A stretch of 35,852 nucleotides of DNA from Mesorhizobium sp. GTDB taxonomy: Bacteria > Pseudomonadota > Alphaproteobacteria > Rhizobiales > Rhizobiaceae. Position numbers and translations under genes: made by a program. The notes under the pieces were generated by a model. It ran no database searches. It was not told where the DNA came from and was given only the letters and a program-made list of their open reading frames with translations. The stretch lies in assembly GCA_022833215.1 (NCBI GenBank), contig JAIPUZ010000125.1, positions 1-35,852 of the forward strand. The letters run 5' to 3'. Shown here piece by piece: positions 19,727 to 28,262 of the stretch; position 1 is the stretch's first letter; each line of letters starts with the position of its first letter.

Positions 19727-21217
19727 ATGTCCCAGCGAAACGACACGGCCATCTGGTCGGGCCTTTTCCGCATATCGGCAGAGTCGGGGCAGACCCTTCA
19801 GGCGCAGATCAGGCAGGCCATCGTCGCCGCCATTCTCGACCGCCAGATCGCGGCTTCCATGCCGCTGCCGTCGTGCCGCATACTGGCCGAAAAGCTCGGC
19901 GTGGCGCGCGGCACGGTGGTGCTGGCCTTCCAGCAGCTCGTCGATCAGGGCTTCCTGATCGCGCGCGAGCGGCGCGGGCATTTCGTCAATCCCGATGTGC
20001 TGGCCACGCCGGCCAAGCCGCAGAAGGCGGCCGAGCAGTCGAACGAGATCGACTGGAAGGCGCGCCGGCGCATCGCAGCGTCCGACATGCCGCCGCCCAA
20101 CAAGCACGAGAACTGGATCAAGTCCTCCTATCCCTTCGTCTACGGACAGTTCGACCCGGGCCTGTTCCCCACTGCCGAATGGCGCGAATGCAACCGCATG
20201 GCGCTGGCGGTGCTGGAAATCCGCAACTGGGCCTCGGACATGGTCGACCGCGACGACCCGCTGCTGATCGAGCAGATCCAGGCGCGCCTGTTGCCGCGTC
20301 GTGGCATCTTCGCCAACCCCGACGAGATCATCGTCACGCTGGGGGCGCAGAATGCGCTCTACATGCTGGCCACGCTGCTGATGAGCAAGGGCTCGAAAGT
20401 GGCGATGGAAGACCCCGGCTATCCCGATGCGCGCTCGACCTTCCAGCTTGCCGGCGCCGAGACGGTGCCTGTGCCGGTGGACCAGTCGGGCATCGTGACC
20501 GAACGCATTCCCTCCGATGCCGGCTTCGTCTTCATCACGCCGAGCCATCATTGCCCGACCATGGTGCCGCTGTCGGAGGAGCGCCGGCGGGACCTTCTCG
20601 CCCGTGCCGACCGTCACAACCAGATCGTCATCGAGGACGGCTATGACAGCCAGTTGCTCGACGACGCGCCGCAGCAGGCGCTGAAAAGCGTCGATCGCTC
20701 GGGCCGCGTCGTCTATGTCGGCTCCATGTCCAAGACGCTCGCGCCGGGCCTGCGCCTCGGCTACATCGTCGCTTCCGCCGGGCTGATCTCGGAACTGCGC
20801 GCGCTGCGCCGCTTCATGCTGCGCCATCCGCCGGCCAACAACCAGCGCGCCGTGGCGCTGTTCCTGTCGCTGGGCCATCACGAGGCGCTGGTGCGGCGCC
20901 TGTCGAGCGCCTTCGAGGAGCGACGCAAGCGCCTGCGGCAGGTCGTCTCGGCTTTCCTGCCGGAATGGCGTTCGGAGCATCCGGGGGCCGGAACCTCGAT
21001 GTGGCTGGAAGCGCCCCGTGGCGTCAATGCGCGCGATCTGGCTTTCGCCGCGGCCAGCCGCAGCGTCATCATCGAGCCCGGCGACCGCTATTTCGGCTTC
21101 CACGAGAAACCGTCGCGCTTCGTGCGGCTCGGCATTTCCTCGATCGCTCTCCAGCACATCGAGCCCGGCATCCGCGAACTTGCCACGGCTGCCGGCCGCC
21201 GGCCCGCAGCAGCCTGA
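19727..21217 (+). CDS. MocR-type regulator (GntR HTH fused to class I aminotransferase domain)
   Basis: 496 residues. Residues about 15-88 are a GntR-type winged helix (Q-T-L-Q-A-Q-I-R-Q-A-I, then L-P-S-C-R-I-L-A-E-K-L-G-V-A-R-G-T-V). The rest is a fold-type I PLP domain with the cofactor lysine in V-G-S-M-S-K336-T-L-A-P-G and a C-terminal arginine region (F-V-R-L-G-I-S). MocR proteins use bound PLP to sense a metabolite or PLP itself and usually activate a neighbouring gene. GGGGAGG lies five bases before the ATG at 19727; a GTG two codons earlier overlaps that site and is unlikely. The next gene, 105 bp downstream on the same strand, is an MttB-family methyltransferase, the obvious candidate target. 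PdxR or TauR roles are not supported by context. Confidence 0.9.
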   Translation: MSQRNDTAIWSGLFRISAESGQTLQAQIRQAIVAAILDRQIAASMPLPSCRILAEKLGVARGTVVLAFQQLVDQGFLIARERRGHFVNPDVLATPAKPQKAAEQSNEIDWKARRRIAASDMPPPNKHENWIKSSYPFVYGQFDPGLFPTAEWRECNRMALAVLEIRNWASDMVDRDDPLLIEQIQARLLPRRGIFANPDEIIVTLGAQNALYMLATLLMSKGSKVAMEDPGYPDARSTFQLAGAETVPVPVDQSGIVTERIPSDAGFVFITPSHHCPTMVPLSEERRRDLLARADRHNQIVIEDGYDSQLLDDAPQQALKSVDRSGRVVYVGSMSKTLAPGLRLGYIVASAGLISELRALRRFMLRHPPANNQRAVALFLSLGHHEALVRRLSSAFEERRKRLRQVVSAFLPEWRSEHPGAGTSMWLEAPRGVNARDLAFAAASRSVIIEPGDRYFGFHEKPSRFVRLGISSIALQHIEPGIRELATAAGRRPAAA

Positions 21218-21322
21218 GCCATTGCTTTGGTACAGAAGCCGGACGTCCATGGCTCATCGCTGGCGCGTGGCCGGATTGCGTAGTCTTTGCAGGATGCGAT
21301 CTTGCCAGCGGGGGAAGCGGCG

Positions 21323-22813
21323 ATGAAAACGAGCGCGCCGGCCCATGATGCGTCCCGAGCCTTTGGTCCCGGCTACCGGCCGCTGAGCCCGAACGACATC
21401 GAGCGCATCCATGAATCGGCGCTCACCGTTCTCGAAACGGTGGGCTTCGCCGATGCCATTCCTTCCTGTGCCGATGCTCTGACGAGGGTCGGGGCCGTTT
21501 CCGGCGCGGACGGGCGCATCCGCTTTCCGCGCAATCTGGTCCTCGATACCATCGGGCGTGCCGCCCGCGACATCACTTTATATGGGCAGAGGCCCGGACA
21601 CGACTTGCTGCTTGATGGCAGCAATGTCCATTTCGGCACGGCCGGCGTTGCCGTGAACCTCGTCGATGCGGAGCGACGGGAGTATCGCGAATCGCGTCTT
21701 CAGGACATCTATGACGCCGCCCGTCTGGCCGAGGGGCTGGACAACATCCATTTCTTCCAGCGGCCCATGGTGGCACGCGACATCGCCGATCCGCTGGAGC
21801 TGGATTTCAACACGCTCTATGCCTGTGTCGCCGGAACATCCAAGCATGTCGGAACCTCCTTCACGGTACGCGAGAATGTGAAGCCGGCGCTGGAGATGCT
21901 GCACATGATCGCCGGCAGCGAGGAAAAATTCCGCGCCCGCCCCTTCGTCTCCAACTCCAACTGCTTCGTCGTCTCGCCGATGAAGTTCGCCGAGGACGCC
22001 TGCGGCGTTCTTGAGGAGTGCGTGAAGGGCGGCCTGCCGATCCTGCTGCTGTCCGTCGGGCAGGCAGGCAACACCGCACCCGCTGAACTGGCCGGCGCCG
22101 TGGTGCAGACGGTTGCCGAGGTGCTCGCCGGCCTCGTCTATGTCAACGCGCTGAAGCCGGGCCATCCGGCGATCTTCGCCGCCTGGCCCTTCGCCTCCGA
22201 TCCGCGCAGCGGAGCCGTGGCCGGCGGCTCGCCCGAGCAGGCCCTGCTCGGGGCGGCCTGCGCCCAGATGGCCCGCTTCTACAACCTGCCGGGAAGCACC
22301 GCCGCCGGCATGACCGATTCCAAGCTGCCGGACAGCCAGTCGGGCTATGAGAAAGGCATCACCGACATGCTGGCAGCTCTCAGCGGCGCCGATCTCGTCT
22401 ATGAGGCGGCTGGCACCCACGCCGCACTGCTCGGCTTCTGTCTGGAAAGCCTCATCATCGACAACGACATGCTGGGCCATTGCCTGAACAGCCGGGCCGG
22501 CATGAATGCCGGCGGGGACCAGCTCGCGGTTGCCCTGATAGAACGGACCTGCCTCGGCGGTCCCGGCCACTATCTCGCTCGCCCGCCGGTGCGGGAAGAG
22601 GCCCGCCACACCTATCCGCTGATCGCGGAGCGCTGGTCGCCGCGCGAATGGGAGGACAATGGCCGTCCGGACATCGTCATGCGCGCGGTGGCGGAAAAAC
22701 GTCGTGTTCTTGCCGGGCGTTTCCCGCGCCATGTGTCGCGCACGCTCGACGAGCGCCTGCGCGCCCGTTTCGGCGATCTCATCCGCCTGCCGCGCAGTGC
22801 GATGGGCGTTTAA
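21323..22813 (+). CDS. Trimethylamine methyltransferase (MttB) family protein, non-pyrrolysine
   Basis: 496 residues of the MttB superfamily TIM barrel. The frame has no internal stop, so this is a non-pyrrolysine member like the glycine-betaine methyltransferase MtgB. Such enzymes move a methyl group from a quaternary amine to a corrinoid protein. Recognisable parts are the N-terminal L-S-P-N-D-I-E-R-I-H-E-S-A-L-T-V-L-E-T-V-G helix, H-F-G-T-A-G-V-A-V-N and a glycine-rich late barrel region (G-A-D-L-V-Y-E-A-A-G). GGGGGAA precedes the ATG at 21323; a TTG at 21287 is less likely. No corrinoid protein or reductive activase gene is nearby. The substrate is unknown, with betaine-like compounds the best guess. 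The MocR gene upstream probably regulates it. Confidence 0.87.
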   Translation: MKTSAPAHDASRAFGPGYRPLSPNDIERIHESALTVLETVGFADAIPSCADALTRVGAVSGADGRIRFPRNLVLDTIGRAARDITLYGQRPGHDLLLDGSNVHFGTAGVAVNLVDAERREYRESRLQDIYDAARLAEGLDNIHFFQRPMVARDIADPLELDFNTLYACVAGTSKHVGTSFTVRENVKPALEMLHMIAGSEEKFRARPFVSNSNCFVVSPMKFAEDACGVLEECVKGGLPILLLSVGQAGNTAPAELAGAVVQTVAEVLAGLVYVNALKPGHPAIFAAWPFASDPRSGAVAGGSPEQALLGAACAQMARFYNLPGSTAAGMTDSKLPDSQSGYEKGITDMLAALSGADLVYEAAGTHAALLGFCLESLIIDNDMLGHCLNSRAGMNAGGDQLAVALIERTCLGGPGHYLARPPVREEARHTYPLIAERWSPREWEDNGRPDIVMRAVAEKRRVLAGRFPRHVSRTLDERLRARFGDLIRLPRSAMGV

Positions 22814-22814
22814 G

Positions 22815-22918
22815 GCATGTCTCCCGAAAGTGAGGCCCAGTTTCGGGACAACGACATGCGTAACGACAGGAACCTGAAGCGTAAGGAGCGAATCTGAAAG
22901 ATCGCGATACGCTTCAGG
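22815..22918. repeat. Palindromic intergenic repeat of rhizobial type (RIME-like)
   Basis: Two nested hairpins fill the space between the MttB gene and pyrC. The first has GCATGTC/GACATGC (22815-22821, 22853-22859) outside TCCCGAAA/TTTCGGGA (22822-22829, 22841-22848). The second is CCTGAAGCGTA/TACGCTTCAGG (22873-22883, 22908-22918), an 11-bp perfect pair. By recall this resembles a dispersed palindromic repeat common in Mesorhizobium-like genomes. It may also act as a bidirectional transcript end. Its right edge covers the pyrC stop codon. Confidence 0.65.
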
Positions 22919-24008
22919 CGCCGATGCCGCCAATCGACCAGGGCAGCGTCTCGCCGCCACGGAACACCACGATATCCTCCTCGCCGATCGGTACGGCGGC
23001 CACGGCGACACCCGGCTTCTTCACAAGGGTGACAGTGCCCCTGTTCGGCTCCAGCCCGTGGAAGCGTGCACCGTTCAGCGAGGCGAACGCCTCGAAGTGG
23101 TCGAGCGCGCCTTCCTCGTCGAACACCTGCACGTAGGTCTGCAAGGCCGTAACCCCGCCGAACACGCCGGCCGAGCAGCATTCGGCCTGCTTGGCCGAGC
23201 GCATGTGCGGGGCACTGTCGGTGCCGATCATGAAGCAGCTCTCGCCGGAGGTGATCGCCTTGCGCAGCGCCTGGCGGTGGCTCTCGCGCTTGGCCACCGG
23301 CAGGCAGTAGAGATGCGGTCGCAGCCCTCCCTGAAAGATCGAGGTGCGGTTGATCACCAGATGATGCGGCGTGATCGTAGCCGCAACGCGTGGTGCGTGG
23401 GCGCGCACGATGTCGACCGTGCCGGACGTGGTGGCGTGCTCGACCACCACCTTCAGCCCCTCGTGCCGCTTCAGCATCGGCAGGAGCGTGTTTTCCATGA
23501 ACACCTCCTCGCGATCGAAGATGTCGACCTCCGGATCGGTGGATTCGCCATGGATCAGCACCGGCATGCCGATCTTCTCCATCCGCTCCAGCACCGGCGA
23601 AAGCCCGGCAAGATCGGTCACGCCATGGCTGGAATTGGTGGTCGCGCCGGCGGGATAGAGTTTGGCGGCGATCCATACGCGCTCGCCGAAGCCGCGCTCG
23701 ATCTCGTCCGGATCGGTGAGGTCGGTGAGGTAGCAGGTCATGAGCGGCTCGAAGTCCGAACCCTGCGGACGGTTGGCGAGGATGCGGTCGCGATAGGCAA
23801 GGGCGTCCGCCACCGTCACCACAGGCGGCACCAGATTGGGCATGATGATGCCGCGCGCGAACTGTGCCGCCGTATAGGGCAGGACGGCCCTGAGCATGGC
23901 GCCGTCGCGCAGGTGGACATGCCAGTCGTCCGGGCGCGGAACGGTGATCGTGGGCACGGCTCCGGCCTCAGGTGCGGAGCCGGCTTCGAAAAGCGCGTCG
24001 ATGGTCAT
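22914..24008 (-). CDS. pyrC: Dihydroorotase, class II
   Basis: Cyclises carbamoyl-aspartate to dihydroorotate in de novo pyrimidine synthesis. The 364-residue zinc amidohydrolase has the metal site W-H30-V-H32-L-R-D-G, the carboxylated lysine Lys116 (A-A-K-L-Y-P-A-G), His153 (I-H-G-E), His191 (E-H-A-T-T) and the catalytic Asp263 in G-T-D-S-A-P-H. This is the E. coli PyrC (class II) pattern, distinct from the PyrC partner of PyrB. AGGA lies six bases before the ATG at 24008; a TTG two codons upstream is possible but less well placed. The reading frame ends inside the palindromic repeat, so the last codon or two may come from it. Confidence 0.95.
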   Translation of the reverse strand: MTIDALFEAGSAPEAGAVPTITVPRPDDWHVHLRDGAMLRAVLPYTAAQFARGIIMPNLVPPVVTVADALAYRDRILANRPQGSDFEPLMTCYLTDLTDPDEIERGFGERVWIAAKLYPAGATTNSSHGVTDLAGLSPVLERMEKIGMPVLIHGESTDPEVDIFDREEVFMENTLLPMLKRHEGLKVVVEHATTSGTVDIVRAHAPRVAATITPHHLVINRTSIFQGGLRPHLYCLPVAKRESHRQALRKAITSGESCFMIGTDSAPHMRSAKQAECCSAGVFGGVTALQTYVQVFDEEGALDHFEAFASLNGARFHGLEPNRGTVTLVKKPGVAVAAVPIGEEDIVVFRGGETLPWSIGGIGA

Positions 24009-24213
24009 GGGCAATCCTCTTCGCCTTTGGTCCAGCGAGGCGCGGAGCTTCCTTCCGCTGCCTTTTCGACCATGCGATATACATGGCCTTGCGGCAATTG
24101 GCAGGCGCTTTGCCGGCCTGCGGCAAAAAAGGCCCGGAATTGGTATCTGCCGGAGCGCCGCTCACCGGAAGCGGGCCGCGCTGTTTCGGCTTCGCAGCCC
24201 GCGCTTCAGGTTT

Positions 24214-24657
24214 TCAGCTTGCAAGCCGGCTGAGAACGGGCTGCAACTGCTCCGGCGTGATCGGCTTGGCCACCACCGCATCCACGAGGCCGGGCAGGGA
24301 AAGGCTGGCGGATGAGGCCATGCGGGTCGACAACAGCACCAGCGCCGGTCGCAGGCCGCCCGTGCCCCGGCGCAGAGCCGCAAGCACCGGCATCAGCGGG
24401 TCGCAGTCGCGGTTTTCGGGGCCGCCATCGAGGACGACGATGCCCGGCAGCATCGAGCGCAGGGCCTGCACGGCGGATTCGGGCGATTCGACGAGCGGCC
24501 GCAAACCCAGCCCTTCCACGATCTTGGCGACGACCACCTGCGTGATGCGCGAGCGGCCAACGACCATCACCCGCGAGAGGTCGGCGGTGCCGCCCTCGTC
24601 CACATACGTCCCGCGTCCGGAAACAGCGCCGCCGTCTTGATCGAAGTACGAAGACAA
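24214..24657 (-). CDS. Atypical receiver-domain protein
   Basis: 147 residues with a single response-regulator receiver domain (about 29-145) and no output domain. The phosphoacceptor Asp77 (I-V-V-L-D-G-G), the switch Ser110/Thr111 and Lys131 (V-V-A-K-P-I-T) are in place. The acidic pair that binds magnesium after the first strand (usually V-D-D) is replaced by G34-R35 in V-M-V-V-G-R-S-R. Phosphorylation in the usual way is therefore doubtful. The start is uncertain: the frame opens at a TTG (24657) with GATGGTG upstream, and the first 28 residues look disordered. It lies 205 bp upstream of pyrC on the same strand, with no kinase gene nearby. Confidence 0.78.
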   Translation of the reverse strand: MSSYFDQDGGAVSGRGTYVDEGGTADLSRVMVVGRSRITQVVVAKIVEGLGLRPLVESPESAVQALRSMLPGIVVLDGGPENRDCDPLMPVLAALRRGTGGLRPALVLLSTRMASSASLSLPGLVDAVVAKPITPEQLQPVLSRLAS

Positions 24658-24795
24658 TCCGATCTACACCATCTGCTCAATGCAGGGTTGAAACCCTCCT
24701 CCTTTTGGGTGACGCCGCTTCGACTGTCAAGTTAATACCAAATCAGCATAAAGTGGTAAGTTTCCTGCATGGCGGGACAGGCGACGGCACAAAAA

Positions 24796-24822
24796 TCGCC
24801 CCCGCAGCGGCTGCGGGGGCGA
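24796..24822 (-). terminator. Strong intrinsic terminator of the aceA transcript
   Basis: TCGCCCCCGCAG (24796-24807) and CTGCGGGGGCGA (24811-24822) form a perfect 12-bp stem with a 3-base loop. On the minus strand it runs into a TTTTT tract. It lies about 90 bp beyond the small gene downstream of aceA. Confidence 0.9.
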
Positions 24823-24914
24823 CTTCAGGGCAGGGAGCCCGGATGAACCGTGTCGCCACTGTCCTGCCGCCACCCCGGCTTACGAGGCATGCGGGGCGGC
24901 GGATCGGGTGCGGC

Positions 24915-25154
24915 TCAGTTGTGAGCCTGGGTGACGATCACCGGGATGAGCAGGTCGCCCCAGTTGCCTTCGCCGCTGTGATGGCGGGCCGAGCGGACCA
25001 GCTCGACCGACACGCCGGCCTCGACAGCCTTCATCACGGACTGGTTGAGGCGGTGCAGGTCGTTGGCCAGCATGCGGATGGCGGCCTGCTGGTCGGTGTT
25101 CATGGCAGAAGACTGTTCCTCTGCCCTTTCCTTGACGCGGGTGATCGGTGCCAT
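24915..25154 (-). CDS. Small conserved-looking protein downstream of aceA
   Basis: 79 residues; I do not recognise a named domain. It is soluble, mostly helical in its first half (A-A-I-R-M-L-A-N-D-L-H-R-L-N-Q-S-V-M-K-A-V-E-A-G) and ends W-G-D-L-L-I-P-V-I-V-T. GGGAGAA six bases before the ATG at 25154 supports translation, and a second ATG 17 codons later (M-N-T-D-Q-Q) could be an alternative start. It follows aceA by 45 bp on the same strand and shares its terminator, so it is probably co-transcribed with isocitrate lyase. Its function is unknown; a role tied to the glyoxylate shunt is only a guess from context. Confidence 0.78.
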   Translation of the reverse strand: MAPITRVKERAEEQSSAMNTDQQAAIRMLANDLHRLNQSVMKAVEAGVSVELVRSARHHSGEGNWGDLLIPVIVTQAHN

Positions 25155-25199
25155 TTTCGGTTCTCCCTTGGAATGACGGCTTTCGGGCCGCCGGGTCTG

Positions 25200-26486
<1,287 letters not shown>

Positions 26487-26592
26487 TTACAGCTCCAGCA
26501 GTTCGGTTGTGAAAGTCTGTGGCATTCGCCTCGCCATCCGGATTGGCGTCTGCCTCTGCGACTTGATTTACATTGCGGTGCGGTAAAGGCGA

Positions 26593-26609
26593 GAAAAACC
26601 GGGTTTTTC
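26593..26609. promoter_or_regulatory. 17-base palindrome in the aceA upstream region
   Basis: GAAAAACC-G-GGTTTTTC is a perfect palindrome with 8-bp arms, about 107 bp upstream of the aceA start codon. It could be an operator; no T-run follows, so it is not a terminator. Confidence 0.4.
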
Positions 26610-26612
26610 GGC

Positions 26613-26725
26613 TGTAAATAAAGGAAAATCTGTGTTGCGTTTGACAGATCTCGGTTGTAAATCTGTCAAAATTGTAAAAACCAATAACTGAGAAATCTCC
26701 AGCCGGTTTTGTAAAATCGTGTAAA
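26613..26725 (+). promoter_or_regulatory. Cluster of five TGTAAA boxes between aceA and its regulator
   Basis: TGTAAA occurs on the plus strand at 26613, 26656, 26673, 26710 and 26720, with one inverted copy (TTTACA) at 26567. RamB-type regulators bind AT-rich sites near aceA in other bacteria, so these boxes are candidates for the neighbouring regulator. Part of the effect may be AT-rich promoter composition. Confidence 0.4.
26640..26670. promoter_or_regulatory. Perfect 10-bp inverted repeat, candidate operator of aceA/regulator
   Basis: TTTGACAGAT (26640-26649) and ATCTGTCAAA (26661-26670) are perfect inverted arms with centres 21 bp apart, two helical turns, suiting a dimeric regulator. 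Each arm contains TTGACA, so it might also overlap -35 elements, but I find no good -10 at the right distance on either strand. Confidence 0.5.
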
Positions 26726-26736
26726 ATGCTGTCGCC

Positions 26737-28155
26737 ATGGCCGAACAGAAGATCTTTGCCGGACCCCGTATCCGCCGCATCCGCAACGCCAAGGGGCTGA
26801 CCCAGACGGCGATGGCCGAGGGGCTGGGCATCTCGCCCTCCTATCTCAATCTGATCGAGCGCAACCAGCGTCCGCTGACCGTGCAACTCATCCTGCGCCT
26901 GGCTTCCGTCTACAAGGTCGAGCCGGATGAGTTGCAGGCGCAGGCCGGCGGTTCGATTGCCGCCTTGAGGGAAATGTTCGCCGATCCTCTGCTGGCCGGC
27001 GAGCTTCCGGGCGAACAGGAGCTGGTCGAGGTGGCGGAAGCCGCGCCCAATGCGGCCGCTGCGATGATCAAGCTCTACCGTGCCTATCGCGAGCAGGCCG
27101 AGCGCCTGTCGGACCTCAACGAATTGCTGGCGCGCGAGGGGCGCGGCACCGCGCTTTCCGGTGCGCGTCTGCCCATGGACGAGGTGCACGAGGTATTCGA
27201 ACGCCGTCCGAACCATCATCCCGCGCTGGAGGAGGAGGCAGAAGCCTTTATTCGTGTGCTGGAGCCGGGCGACGACCTCTACGGCGCGCTGAAGGTCTGG
27301 CTGAAGCGTGAATATGGCATTACGGTGCGTGTGTTGCCGGTGGCGACCATGCCCAACTGGCGTCGCCGCTACGACCGTCATTCGCAGCGCCTGTTCCTGT
27401 CGGAGCGGCTGTCGCCTTTCGACCAGTTGCGCGAAGTGGCGATGGAAGCCTGCCTGATGCGTATGTCGGTGGCGATCGCGGCCGGGATCGCTGCCCTGAA
27501 ACTGTCCAGCGACGAGGCGCGGCGGCTGGCCCGTTTCGAACTCGGCCGCTATGCCGCCCATGCGCTGATGATGCCCTACCAGCCGTTCCTCGCCGCCGCC
27601 CAGCGCGCCCGCTACGATGTCGACGTGCTGCGTTCGCGCTTTTCCGTCTCCTTCGAGCAGGCGGCGAACCGGCTGACCATGCTTCAGCGCCAGGGCAGCG
27701 CCGGCGTGCCCTTCTTCATGCTGGAGGTGGACAATGCCGGCCATCCCTTCCGCAAGGCGGGCAGCGCCGGTTTCCCGCACAGCCGTTTCGGCGGGGGCTG
27801 TCCCAAGCTTGCCGTGCATGCGGCCTTCACGCAGCCGGGGCAGATATTCGTCGAGGCCGTCGAGATGCCGGACGGCGCCGAGTTCCTTTGCGTGGCGCGA
27901 ACGCTGGAAGGGCCGCAGGGCGCTTTCAACGAACGGCCGCGCCGCACCGCTCTGCTGCTCGGCTGCGACATTGCCTACAAGGACGAGGTGGTCTATGGCG
28001 CGGCCCTGCCGGGCTCGGGGGCGGTGACCCCTGTCGGCCCCGCCTGCCGGCTCTGCGAGCGCTCCGGCTGCCTGTCGCGCGCCGCCCCACCGGTCACGCG
28101 CCCGCTTGGCCTCGACGAGATGGTGACGGGCCTCAGCGCTTTCGACTTCCAGTAG
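26737..28155 (+). CDS. ScfR/RamB-type short-chain fatty acyl transcriptional regulator
   Basis: 472 residues. An XRE-type helix-turn-helix (about 9-65: I-R-R-I-R-N-A-K-G-L-T-Q-T, S-P-S-Y-L-N-L-I-E-R) is followed by an IrrE/M78-like middle region without a recognisable HExxH. The C-terminal DUF2083 part has the cysteine cluster P-A-C-R-L-C-E-R-S-G-C-L-S-R-A-A-P-P (about 434-451). This architecture is that of regulators of acetate, propionate and glyoxylate-shunt genes (RamB, PrpC-linked MccR/ScfR), which sense acyl-CoA-type effectors. Its position divergent from aceA supports control of isocitrate lyase. The ATG at 26737 has no visible Shine-Dalgarno; TGTAAA boxes lie immediately upstream, so a short or leaderless mRNA is possible. 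Confidence 0.88.
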   Translation: MAEQKIFAGPRIRRIRNAKGLTQTAMAEGLGISPSYLNLIERNQRPLTVQLILRLASVYKVEPDELQAQAGGSIAALREMFADPLLAGELPGEQELVEVAEAAPNAAAAMIKLYRAYREQAERLSDLNELLAREGRGTALSGARLPMDEVHEVFERRPNHHPALEEEAEAFIRVLEPGDDLYGALKVWLKREYGITVRVLPVATMPNWRRRYDRHSQRLFLSERLSPFDQLREVAMEACLMRMSVAIAAGIAALKLSSDEARRLARFELGRYAAHALMMPYQPFLAAAQRARYDVDVLRSRFSVSFEQAANRLTMLQRQGSAGVPFFMLEVDNAGHPFRKAGSAGFPHSRFGGGCPKLAVHAAFTQPGQIFVEAVEMPDGAEFLCVARTLEGPQGAFNERPRRTALLLGCDIAYKDEVVYGAALPGSGAVTPVGPACRLCERSGCLSRAAPPVTRPLGLDEMVTGLSAFDFQ

Positions 28156-28262
28156 GAGCCGGCTGCCGGCCAATGCTTCGGGGCTTTCTGGACCTTCCCA
28201 CGCCCCGATCCCGGCGGTAAGTGCCGGGGACGGATAAAGCGTTGCGCTTCGGGGAGGGCGGC

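Noticed and set aside
21323-22813. Pyrrolysine-containing trimethylamine methyltransferase
   Set aside because: The frame has no in-frame amber codon, so the protein belongs to the non-pyrrolysine branch.
24107-24127. Hairpin TTTGCCG...CGGCAAA upstream of pyrC as terminator of the receiver gene
   Set aside because: On the minus strand the T-run comes before the stem, not after it, so it does not fit an intrinsic terminator.
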